DNA from: Chlorobiota bacterium
Lineage (GTDB): Bacteria > Bacteroidota > Ignavibacteria > SZUA-365 > JAADGX01
Direction: 5' to 3'
Assembly (NCBI GenBank): GCA_013152135.1
Contig: JAADGX010000106.1
Location: 1-7,039, forward strand
Length of the DNA: 7,039 nucleotides
Numbering within the stretch: the first letter of the stretch is position 1; every line of letters starts with the position of its first letter. Below the pieces are notes generated by a model, which had not been told where the DNA came from, made no database searches, and was given only the letters and a program-made list of their open reading frames with translations. Shown here piece after piece: positions 1 through 6,503 of the stretch. A program made the translations under genes and the position numbers.

Positions 1-1389
1 CTCCGCAAGCACGACATCGTTGATGCGCATCCGCAGCCGCGCGATCTCGCGTTCGTATTCCTGGATCCTTGCCTCGACGGATGGCGGGATTTCTTCGCTG
101 GATTGCAGGATTTCCCGGCGGGTATTCTCCAGCTCCAGAGTCCTTCTCTTGAGTTCCTGGTGAAGTTCCTTTCGTTCCTGTTCCAGCGAAGCGATGTAGC
201 TGCTCCGCTCCCGGCTGCGCATGAGAACCGTCCCCAACGCGGTCAGCCCAAACCCGAGCAAAGGCATGATAACGGGAAGGTCCCAAAAATACAGGATAAA
301 TGCGCCTTCCACCGCAGCGAGGTAAACCGCGAATACCGCCACCGCTACCAGGAAGTTTTTCAACCGCGCGAACGGTTTTATGTACGCACCGCCAAGAGCC
401 GCCAGGAAGAGAATCGCCGCAACGATCCACCAGGGCGTATCCCGGATTTGTGATCCATGGAGCAACGTATCGAACAGCACCGCGTGCAAAGCGAGCGCCG
501 GGAAGGCCCGGCTGAACGGCGTGCTCACGAACGGACTCCGGCCTTCCGCCGCCACTCCAATGAGCGCGGCCTTGTTCCGCATCGCCCGAAAGGGAAATTG
601 CACCTCGTATCCCTGGGCCAGGCTGTCGTACGATTTCATGAACGATACGAAGGGAATCATGATATACGAGCGCTGCGTTCCCCTGAAATTCAACCGCACG
701 GGCTGATCGGAAGACGTTCCCAGGCAGGTTTCAAGCCAGGCGGCGGCGATAGCGGGATCCAACGTGCCCGCGCTGTCCGTTTCCGCCACCGCTTCTTTGC
801 ACTTGTTCTGCCACAACATCCGCAAGGCGAGAACAGGCATCAGCCGCACGTCGCCTTCCGTTTGCGTTTGAAAGAACAGGGGCATGGATCTCGTGACGCC
901 CGCGAGGAAGAAATTCGAACTTCCGACTCCCGCCGCGGATTCCCTGAACAGGCGGTGCGGGTAAATCGGTTCGGTCCCGGTGGGAACACCGGAACCGGTG
1001 CGGGAGGTCTGCTGGAAATACATGCCGAGGATGACGTTACCCGCCCGGGTCATCTGCTCCGCAAGCAGGAGGTCGTATTCCGGGTAGGCGAGGTTTTGCT
1101 TCTCGAAGAGAAGATCGATTCCCACCACCGAGACGTCGAGCATCGACAGTGCATGGACGGCCGATGCGATATGCAACCGCGAGACGGGATATCCGCCCAG
1201 GTTGGAAATATCGAAGTTGTCAAGATAAAGGATGAACAGCGAGGAATCCGGGGGTTGGCTGCCGCGGATGAGCATCTTCAGATCGGTGATCGAACGCTCG
1301 ACGGGCTGCGACACGAACGACAAGGCGAAACACGCAATGGACACCGTGACCACAAGGACCCAAAACACGTATCGGGATCGTTCAATCAT
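1..1389 (-). CDS. CHASE2-domain membrane sensor protein, 3' part beyond the window
   Basis: The visible 463 residues were translated by hand from an uninterrupted minus-strand frame that runs off the left edge. Residues 8-28 form an N-terminal membrane helix. Residues about 30-312 match the extracytoplasmic CHASE2 sensory domain: LYLDN at 54-58, GGYPVSRLHIA at 65-75, VVGIDLLFEK at 88-97, and the conserved end ALIGVAAEG (275-283), STPF (289-292), LHAVLFDTLLHG (301-312). Three more helices follow at about 318-337, 345-368 and 371-390, the usual CHASE2 topology. From 391 to the edge the chain is charged and heptad-like, probably a coiled coil leading to a cytoplasmic output domain. That output (histidine kinase, cyclase, GGDEF or sigma-54 AAA+) cannot be told here. 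The ATG at 1389 is chosen because a stop lies 21 bases upstream in frame; a TTG 9 bases upstream is the only alternative. GAAAGG sits too close to the ATG to be a normal ribosome binding site. The gene lies 75 bases behind the glycosyltransferase operon on the same strand. CHASE2 assignment is firm; signal and output are unknown. Confidence 0.88.
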   Translation of the reverse strand, partial: MIERSRYVFWVLVVTVSIACFALSFVSQPVERSITDLKMLIRGSQPPDSSLFILYLDNFDISNLGGYPVSRLHIASAVHALSMLDVSVVGIDLLFEKQNLAYPEYDLLLAEQMTRAGNVILGMYFQQTSRTGSGVPTGTEPIYPHRLFRESAAGVGSSNFFLAGVTRSMPLFFQTQTEGDVRLMPVLALRMLWQNKCKEAVAETDSAGTLDPAIAAAWLETCLGTSSDQPVRLNFRGTQRSYIMIPFVSFMKSYDSLAQGYEVQFPFRAMRNKAALIGVAAEGRSPFVSTPFSRAFPALALHAVLFDTLLHGSQIRDTPWWIVAAILFLAALGGAYIKPFARLKNFLVAVAVFAVYLAAVEGAFILYFWDLPVIMPLLGFGLTALGTVLMRSRERSSYIASLEQERKELHQELKRRTLELENTRREILQSSEEIPPSVEARIQEYEREIARLRMRINDVVLAE

Positions 1390-1464
1390 GCCTTTCAATT
1401 TGCGTCGTCACAGAAACACGGAGAGCCTGAGCCCTTTATGAACCTAGTTACCCGCGTACGGGGG
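1390..1464 (-). other. 75-base spacer between GT-C gene and CHASE2 gene
   Basis: This is the only gap longer than 7 bases among the minus-strand genes. Just after the TAA of the GT-C gene lies CCCCCGTACGCGGG (1464-1451), an imperfect inverted repeat. It has no T-run after it and only a four-base loop with a mismatch, so it is a poor terminator candidate. I see no clear sigma-70 promoter. Read-through from the upstream operon is the simplest reading, but a separate promoter for the sensor gene cannot be excluded. Confidence 0.4.
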
Positions 1465-3075
1465 TTATTCAATTTTTTCGAGGACCAATACGCCGAACCT
1501 CTGGTCCGGTGAGATGAACTGCCGAAGCAACCGGAACTTCGGGTTATCCTTGAAATACTCCATGGGAACGTCGCCCCCGAACTGGCTGTTTCCGTAGTGG
1601 CTGTCCCATACACAGATTGCGCCTTTTTGCACCGTATCCAGGACGGCAATCTGGAGAGGCATGTCACGCCTCTTGTCGTTGATGTCAATATCGGCGAAGT
1701 AGCGAAGCAATACGTGGTTCGCCAGCAGCGGCCGGTCGTCGAATCCCTGTTGCAGGTACCATTCCGCGACCTGTTTCATCAACGCCGCTTCTGGATCCAG
1801 CGTACGGGGTTTCTCCGTGGCAAAGGTGTAACCGATGGACCCCGCCAGGAGCAGCACGGCGAAAGCCAGGGGCGGCAGCACCCGGACGTACCGCAGCAAA
1901 AACAGTATCCCCACACCGAACGCCACGCCGAACTTTGTGTACTCGCGCGTTTCGACCATGACGAGACCATTGGCGTCATACGTCAGGAATACCAGGACGC
2001 CAAGAATGATAACCGAAAGGAGCAGGGCGTTGAATTGCTTTCGCATCGGGTCCAGCATGCCGGTGAATCCCACGGAAGCAAACACGGCGGCAAGCGGCGA
2101 GATGGCGATCAGGTACCGCCAGTGACCGGGATTCGCGCCGAAATCCAACGCGTCCCAGGCCGAAATGACCGCCCATGCGAACATGACGGTAAACGTGAAG
2201 TACAGCATGCCGTACCGCTTGAGATTTTCCTTCCACTTCGACGGCGGATACAGGAACTGGAAATACCCGACGAGAAAAAGAACGAGGGAGACGGGGCCGA
2301 TAATAAAGATGTACGTTTCGAAGTAATGCCAGAACGGTTTATGCGGAACCTGGACGTTGAGCCCGATGCGCTGCATGTCCTCCAGCAGCCAAAGCGGATT
2401 GCCGGTATGCAACCAGCCGATAAGAGCCAGTACCACGGGAGTCCACCCCAGGACCAGAAACGGTATCCACTGTTTTCTCAGCAAGTACAGAACGCCCATA
2501 CCCAGGGCAACCAGAGCGAATTCCTGGCGGATGGAAAAAACATAGGACGCCAGCAACGCGGACAGGATGTACTTTTCCTTCGCATAAAAAAGCAATGCAA
2601 GAACGATGAACAAACCGGCCGTGATTTCGCTGTACGCCCTGAACGAGAGCTGGAGGTACATCGGCTGAAACGCGAGGAGAATCGCTCCCACGCCCGCGTT
2701 CCGGATTTTCAACGCCCGGCCGAGGTGGAACGTCGCTACCACCGACAGCGCGGTGATCAAGCAATGAGCAAGAAGCACGCCTTTGAATCCCAGTAATCCC
2801 GGTAAAACAAGGAGGATCTTCCAACCGGGCTTGGGCTGGTTTCCCATGATGGAAAACGGATCCCCCCAGAACCCGCGGATGTTCCGGTAGTGACCGATTT
2901 CATCGTCCTGGTAGAAGCCCGTCGAGCCCGTGCTGTAAACGTAGTAAACCGCTACCAGGATGGGAACCAGCAGCCAGATGTATCTGGCAATGAACTCATC
3001 GAGATCGAACCTTGCCGCCGGATCCACGACAACGGTTTTGGATGAATGCTGCCTGTTGCGTTTTTTCTTTGCCAT
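1465..3075 (-). CDS. GT-C fold membrane glycosyltransferase (GT39/GT83-like) with soluble C-terminal tail
   Basis: This 536-residue integral membrane protein has a strongly basic cytoplasmic N-terminus (KKKRNR at 3-8), a first helix at about 31-49 and roughly 10-12 hydrophobic segments up to residue 419. A hydrophilic C-terminal domain of about 115 residues follows. The first periplasmic loop carries YQDDEIGHYRN (55-65); acidic residues D57, D58 and E59 sit where GT-C enzymes (PMT, ArnT, PglB classes) place their catalytic or metal-binding acid. RAYSE at 146-150 after a later helix is also typical of this fold. Such enzymes transfer a sugar from a polyprenyl-phosphate carrier to lipid A, a glycan or a protein on the periplasmic side. 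Acceptor and sugar cannot be told. The start lies 6 bases behind the GT4 stop with no Shine-Dalgarno, suggesting translational coupling. An upstream GT2 gene in the same operon could make its donor. Fold class is fairly sure; family number is not. Confidence 0.85.
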   Translation of the reverse strand: MAKKKRNRQHSSKTVVVDPAARFDLDEFIARYIWLLVPILVAVYYVYSTGSTGFYQDDEIGHYRNIRGFWGDPFSIMGNQPKPGWKILLVLPGLLGFKGVLLAHCLITALSVVATFHLGRALKIRNAGVGAILLAFQPMYLQLSFRAYSEITAGLFIVLALLFYAKEKYILSALLASYVFSIRQEFALVALGMGVLYLLRKQWIPFLVLGWTPVVLALIGWLHTGNPLWLLEDMQRIGLNVQVPHKPFWHYFETYIFIIGPVSLVLFLVGYFQFLYPPSKWKENLKRYGMLYFTFTVMFAWAVISAWDALDFGANPGHWRYLIAISPLAAVFASVGFTGMLDPMRKQFNALLLSVIILGVLVFLTYDANGLVMVETREYTKFGVAFGVGILFLLRYVRVLPPLAFAVLLLAGSIGYTFATEKPRTLDPEAALMKQVAEWYLQQGFDDRPLLANHVLLRYFADIDINDKRRDMPLQIAVLDTVQKGAICVWDSHYGNSQFGGDVPMEYFKDNPKFRLLRQFISPDQRFGVLVLEKIE

Positions 3076-3081
3076 GTTCGT

Positions 3082-4236
3082 TCAGTCGTGAGAATCGGCC
3101 GCCAGCGATTCAATCGCTTCAACCATTGAATCCCACGTGTATTTCTTCTTTTCTTCGAGAACGTTCTTACGGAATTCCACAAACCGGTCTTCGGTAAAGA
3201 ACCGGGTCAAAGCCTGGGCAAACGCCTTGGGGTCATGTGGTGCAACAATGTAGCCAGTCCGTCCGTGAATCACAACTTCGGCCAATCCGCCCACGTCGGT
3301 GGCGACGACCGGCCGGTTGAAATTATAGGCGATCTGAACAATACCGCTCTGCGTGGCGGAATGATACGGCAGCGCAACGACGTCCGCCGCCGAGAAAAAG
3401 AGGCTCACTTCGTCGTTCGGAACATAGGACGAATGAAAATACACGTGGCTCCCGATCCCCAGCCGCTCCACCTGTTCCCGGTATTTTTTCTCGTCGGAAT
3501 AGAATTCGCCCACCACCAAGACACGTACCTCGCGTTGCTCAAGCAAAAACGGAAGGGCATCGAGCAACACGTCCAGTCCCTTGTAATCCCTCACGTATCC
3601 AAAAAACAGGACGATGTTCTCTCCCGGCGACAGGTCCAGTTCCGGATGCGTTTCGTTCAATCGCTCCCTGGCAATTTCCCGTTCGAGTTCCTCGCCGAAA
3701 ATTTCATAGACGGGATGCGGTTGGAGAACATACTTGGCGCCAGGCTTCAGCGAAAGCAAATCGCTCTCGACCGAGCGCGACTGGACGAGGTACAAATCCA
3801 CGAACCTCATGGCGAATCGCGTGAAGAGCCTGTCGCCCGGGCGGCGTTCGTGCGGAATGATGTTATCGCAGATGAAAAGCGTCCTGGTTGCCCTCCTCCA
3901 CTTCGCGATCGCCGCGATCACGCCGTACGCGGGCGCAAAGAACGGAAGCCAGAACTTGTAGATGACGAGGTCCGGCTTCATACGCCGGACGCGCAACCCG
4001 GTGGTCAACCACGTCCACGGGTTGATGGAATCAATCCACAGGTGGCTTTCCAGTGGGATGCCGGGGTCGCCGGTCTCTTCCTGGCTCTTTCCCGGAAACA
4101 GCAATTTCGGGTACTGCCGCTTGAACGTAACGACGGTAACGTCGTGGCGGCGGGAGAGGTACTTGTACAGGAGGCCCACGTAATGCGCAATCCCCCCTCG
4201 CAACGGATAGGCGGTTCCGATGATAACGATGTTCAT
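3082..4236 (-). CDS. GT4-family (GT-B) glycosyltransferase lacking the EX7E motif
   Basis: This 384-residue protein of usual GT4 length has two Rossmann-like halves and no membrane segment. The N-terminal half opens with MNIVIIGTAYPLRGGIAHYVGLL; the RGGIAHY stretch (13-19) is the glycine-rich acceptor-side loop. The C-terminal half begins about residue 206 with IVLFFGYVRDYKGLDVLLDAL (208-228), where the R/K pair (R216, K219) normally contacts donor phosphates, and continues with PVVATDVGGLAEVV (309-322). The usual EX7E catalytic pair is absent: by alignment to the following PVV motif the two glutamates fall on A294 and I302, in SATQSGIVQI (293-302). Similar variants occur in FCB-group GT4 proteins (recalled, not searched). 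It probably adds a hexose from a nucleotide sugar to a lipid-linked or LPS-core glycan on the inner membrane face. The start is 7 bases after the GT9 stop. Donor and acceptor are unknown. Confidence 0.9.
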   Translation of the reverse strand: MNIVIIGTAYPLRGGIAHYVGLLYKYLSRRHDVTVVTFKRQYPKLLFPGKSQEETGDPGIPLESHLWIDSINPWTWLTTGLRVRRMKPDLVIYKFWLPFFAPAYGVIAAIAKWRRATRTLFICDNIIPHERRPGDRLFTRFAMRFVDLYLVQSRSVESDLLSLKPGAKYVLQPHPVYEIFGEELEREIARERLNETHPELDLSPGENIVLFFGYVRDYKGLDVLLDALPFLLEQREVRVLVVGEFYSDEKKYREQVERLGIGSHVYFHSSYVPNDEVSLFFSAADVVALPYHSATQSGIVQIAYNFNRPVVATDVGGLAEVVIHGRTGYIVAPHDPKAFAQALTRFFTEDRFVEFRKNVLEEKKKYTWDSMVEAIESLAADSHD

Positions 4237-4243
4237 GGGGTCA

Positions 4244-5317
4244 TTACACCGCTTCTGCGATCCAGTGTTCGATGCGATCGAGAACGGTCTCCGGCGCGAT
4301 GTAATCCATGCAGTGGTAATCCGGATTCACGCAGCGGGGCTGGTAAAAACAGGTGCATGGTTTCGACGGTTCGATGATTTCTCCGCGACCGAAAAGCTCG
4401 AACTCGTGCCGGTTGAAAATGTTGTTGAAAAGGATGAGTTTCTTGCGCAAACCGATCGCGATATGCATGGCCATGGTGACACCGGAGACGATGAGGTCGC
4501 AGGCGTTCATCTCGGCGATGAAAATCGGCAGGGGAAAATGCCCGAGGTAGCGTCCGCCGCTCTCCGCGGCCAGGCGCATGTTCTTTTCGTGCTCCTGCTC
4601 TCCGCCCAGGAACAGCGGCAGGAATCCCTTTGCGATCAGCATTTTCGCGAGGCGTATCCAGTACTCCTCCGGCCACAACCTGCTGGTCCAGCGCCCGCCA
4701 CACCCCGTGTTCAGTCCCACTACGGGCAGTATCTCGGCCAGGCCCAGGTCGAAGACTTTTTCCGGCGGATCGAGCATGTACTCTTCGCCCTTCCATTCGT
4801 AGCCGACGATCTCGAACATCTCGTCCAGGTAATTCCTGGTGTTGGCCTTGCTGAGGTCGTCGAAGATTCCCGTGAGGAACTTGTGCTTGGCATCGTCGTC
4901 CAGGGGAGCGCAAACCCCGTTTCGCAGGATGAACCCCTTCTTCACGCTGGCCTCGATCCTGTCCGTCAGGGAGCAGGCTTCCCTGTCCTTGTCAAGGTTG
5001 ATGAGCAGGTCGAAATTGATGGAAAGCAAGGTGATGACACTCCGTAAATCGAAACGCATGGGCACGTCCACTTCCGAAGGGAGGATTTCCGGCGTGTGCG
5101 AAAGCCACCACAGGCGCGCGTTGGGGTGCAACTCACGGATCTTCCGAATCAACGGTGTCGTGCGAATGACATCGCCGATAGCTCCCAGCTTGATGATCAG
5201 GATGTTGCGATCTATGGGAAGGTAATGCGGGCAGTCCGCGCAGTGAACCCCTTCCTGCTTGTGCGGTCGGCAGGGCACGTCGCCCCGGAAGTGCTTGCAA
5301 TCGGAGAAATATTTCAT
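4244..5317 (-). CDS. GT9 heptosyltransferase-like protein with N-terminal cysteine cluster
   Basis: This 357-residue protein has the core of ADP-heptose:LPS heptosyltransferases (WaaC/WaaF/RfaQ type). ILIIKLGAIGDVIRTTPLI (39-57) is the signature N-terminal loop, with D49 at the place of the WaaC catalytic Asp13. GLNTGCGGRWTSRLWPEEYW (201-220) is the nucleotide-binding start of the second Rossmann domain. The later DTGxxH region reads SGVTMAMH (278-285), keeping the His but not the Asp. Before the core lies an extra segment of about 37 residues with C7, C16, C26 and C29 (CX8CX9CX2C) plus several His, resembling a metal or Fe-S site. A second group sits near the C-terminus: C321, C323, C329, C336. 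The gene starts 4 bases after the GT2 stop and ends in tandem TAA TGA. It probably adds a heptose or other sugar to the LPS inner core; the exact substrate is open. Confidence 0.9.
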   Translation of the reverse strand: MKYFSDCKHFRGDVPCRPHKQEGVHCADCPHYLPIDRNILIIKLGAIGDVIRTTPLIRKIRELHPNARLWWLSHTPEILPSEVDVPMRFDLRSVITLLSINFDLLINLDKDREACSLTDRIEASVKKGFILRNGVCAPLDDDAKHKFLTGIFDDLSKANTRNYLDEMFEIVGYEWKGEEYMLDPPEKVFDLGLAEILPVVGLNTGCGGRWTSRLWPEEYWIRLAKMLIAKGFLPLFLGGEQEHEKNMRLAAESGGRYLGHFPLPIFIAEMNACDLIVSGVTMAMHIAIGLRKKLILFNNIFNRHEFELFGRGEIIEPSKPCTCFYQPRCVNPDYHCMDYIAPETVLDRIEHWIAEAV

Positions 5318-5321
5318 GCTT

Positions 5322-6338
5322 TTACTTGAGGATTTCCCTGGTGCTGACGTGGTGCTGATTGAACTGCGACTTGGTGATCATCTCGGCAAGCAAACCCGTC
5401 GAGATCAACTGGAAGCCGACCATGATGAGAAGGATACCGAGGAACAACAGCGGGCGATTGCTGATAGGATATCCCATGATCCAGACGTAGGTCAGGTAGG
5501 CGTTGATGCCGAGACCCAGCACAACGAAGACGATTCCGATCGTTCCGAACAGGTGGAGAGGCCGCTGTGTGTAACGCGACGTGAAAAGCACCGTCACCAG
5601 GTCGAGAAATCCCTTGAGGAAACGGCTCAGACCGAACTTGGTCTTGCCGTACTTGCGAGGATGGTGCTGAACGACCTTTTCCGTCACGGTGAATCCGGCC
5701 ATCTTCGCCAGAACAGGGACGTACCGGTGCAGTTCACCGTACACGTTCACCGCTTTGACCACCTCACGGCGATACGCCTTCAGACCGCAGTTGAAATCGT
5801 GAATGCGTATCCCGGTCAAAACACCGGTTACGAAATTGAAGAACTTGGAAGGGATCGTCTTGGTGATGGGATCGTACCGCTTTTTCTTCCAGCCCGAAAC
5901 CAGGTCGTAGCCTTCCTCGAGCTTGTCCAGCAAGGCCGGGATCTCCTCAGGATCATCCTGGAGATCGGCGTCCATGGTAACGACGAATTTTCCCCGCGCC
6001 TGTTTGAAACCGGCTGCCAGGGCTGCCGACTTACCGTAATTCCGCCGGAACCGTATCACTCTGAAGCGCCCGTCCTGGCGATGGAGTTTTCGCAAGATAT
6101 CAAAGGAGCCGTCGGTACTGCCGTCATCGATGAACCACACTTCCCAGCGGACGTTCATCTGGCTGCAAACCGCTTTTATTTCTTCCGCGAGCTCGGGAAG
6201 CGATTCCTTCTCGTTCAGCAAAGGAATCACGATGGACAGATCAAGCTGGCTCGGTCGATTGTATCGCCTTCCGCTTTTTTTCTGGTTCACCGATTCAGGT
6301 GAAGTCTTTTTAGGGTTATCCTGTCGTTCTTCTGTCAT
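5322..6338 (-). CDS. GT2 polyprenyl-phosphate sugar synthase-like enzyme (DPM1/GtrB/ArnC type)
   Basis: This 338-residue protein has a GT-A domain followed by two membrane helices, the layout of GtrB, ArnC and bacterial dolichol-phosphate-mannose synthase relatives. Visible motifs are LSIVIPLLNE (34-43), DDGSTDGS (71-78), the metal-binding DADLQDD (123-129), DFNCGLKAYRR (181-191) and PRKYGKTKFG (227-236), which belongs to the donor-binding loop of this family. Helices lie at about 262-288 and 296-317. It should transfer a sugar from UDP- or GDP-sugar to undecaprenyl phosphate at the cytoplasmic face. The first 33 residues are polar and basic with no hydrophobic run, an extension beyond the catalytic core; the next Met is residue 61, inside the fold, so the start at 6338 stands. 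No Shine-Dalgarno is seen in the AT-rich leader. It is first in the operon, and its product is a plausible donor for the GT-C gene downstream. The sugar is not predictable. Confidence 0.92.
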   Translation of the reverse strand: MTEERQDNPKKTSPESVNQKKSGRRYNRPSQLDLSIVIPLLNEKESLPELAEEIKAVCSQMNVRWEVWFIDDGSTDGSFDILRKLHRQDGRFRVIRFRRNYGKSAALAAGFKQARGKFVVTMDADLQDDPEEIPALLDKLEEGYDLVSGWKKKRYDPITKTIPSKFFNFVTGVLTGIRIHDFNCGLKAYRREVVKAVNVYGELHRYVPVLAKMAGFTVTEKVVQHHPRKYGKTKFGLSRFLKGFLDLVTVLFTSRYTQRPLHLFGTIGIVFVVLGLGINAYLTYVWIMGYPISNRPLLFLGILLIMVGFQLISTGLLAEMITKSQFNQHHVSTREILK

Positions 6339-6362
6339 GTGATTTTCAATATTTATCGTGTC

Positions 6363-6392
6363 AAAATACGCCTACCGCGAGCAAATTGCAAA
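6363..6392 (-). promoter_or_regulatory. Weak candidate promoter for the glycosyltransferase operon
   Basis: On the minus strand TTTGCA (6392-6387) and TATTTT (6368-6363) are spaced by 18 bases. Each matches the sigma-70 -35/-10 consensus in four of six places. Initiation would fall about 15-20 bases before the GT2 start codon. In Bacteroidota the primary sigma prefers TTTG and TAnnTTTG boxes; TTTG occurs here, but TATTTTG is one base short of the second box. This is a guess from spacing and base content only. Confidence 0.25.
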
Positions 6393-6441
6393 GACAAATG
6401 CCTGCCATCACCCCGAGCACGGACACCGAATATGGCGATTC

Positions 6442-6470
6442 ATCTATTCCTTGCGGTTCAGGGGTACAAT
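6442..6470 (+). promoter_or_regulatory. Candidate -10 box upstream of waaA
   Basis: TACAAT at 6465-6470 matches the TATAAT consensus in five of six places and would start transcription near 6477, leaving a leader of about 27 bases before the waaA ATG. The expected -35 position (about 6442-6447, ATCTAT) does not resemble TTGACA, and no TG extends the -10 box, so support is limited. Confidence 0.3.
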
Positions 6471-6503
6471 GTGAAAGGCAATTAATTTTCTTACATTCAA
6501 ATC

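Larger units (their letters stand above)
6339..6503. promoter_or_regulatory. Divergent intergenic region between glycosyltransferase operon and waaA
   Basis: These 165 bases separate two outward-facing genes and must hold the promoters of both unless transcripts enter from elsewhere. The two ends (6340-6368 and 6480-6503) are clearly richer in A and T than the coding DNA. No credible ORF, RNA gene or strong hairpin is seen. A short near-palindrome, GCAAATTGC, lies at 6381-6389 with TTTGC repeats around it; it is too short to call an operator. A weak 5-base GCCAT/ATGGC pair (about 6402-6436) is probably chance. Confidence 0.65.

Noticed and set aside
1451..1464. Imperfect inverted repeat CCCGCGTACGGGGG as a terminator
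   Set aside because: The stem is short with an internal mismatch and a four-base loop, and no T-run follows on the transcribed strand.
457..1512. Long plus-strand open frame (351 codons) opposite the CHASE2 gene
   Set aside because: Its translation is rich in R, H, G, Q and E with no hydrophobic core or known motif. The opposite strand gives a clean CHASE2 protein, so this is a shadow frame.
1597..2796. Long plus-strand open frame (399 codons) opposite the GT-C gene
   Set aside because: The antisense of a hydrophobic membrane protein gives a charged, low-complexity translation. It has no family motif and the real gene is on the minus strand.
3235..4377. Long plus-strand open frame (380 codons) opposite the GT4 gene
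   Set aside because: It spans the junction of two well-supported minus-strand genes and shows no motifs; explained by codon bias of the true genes.
4233..4913. Minus-strand open frame (226 codons) inside the GT9 gene in another frame
   Set aside because: Its arginine-rich composition (repeated RR, GR, RP) is typical of a frame-shifted reading of GC-rich DNA. The GT9 frame is complete and motif-bearing.
4220..5047. Plus-strand open frame (275 codons) opposite the GT9 gene
   Set aside because: It is antisense to a gene with clear GT9 motifs, and its translation resembles no family I know.
5259..6302. Long plus-strand open frame (347 codons) opposite the GT2 gene
   Set aside because: It is antisense to a gene with complete GT2 motifs; its composition is typical of a shadow frame.
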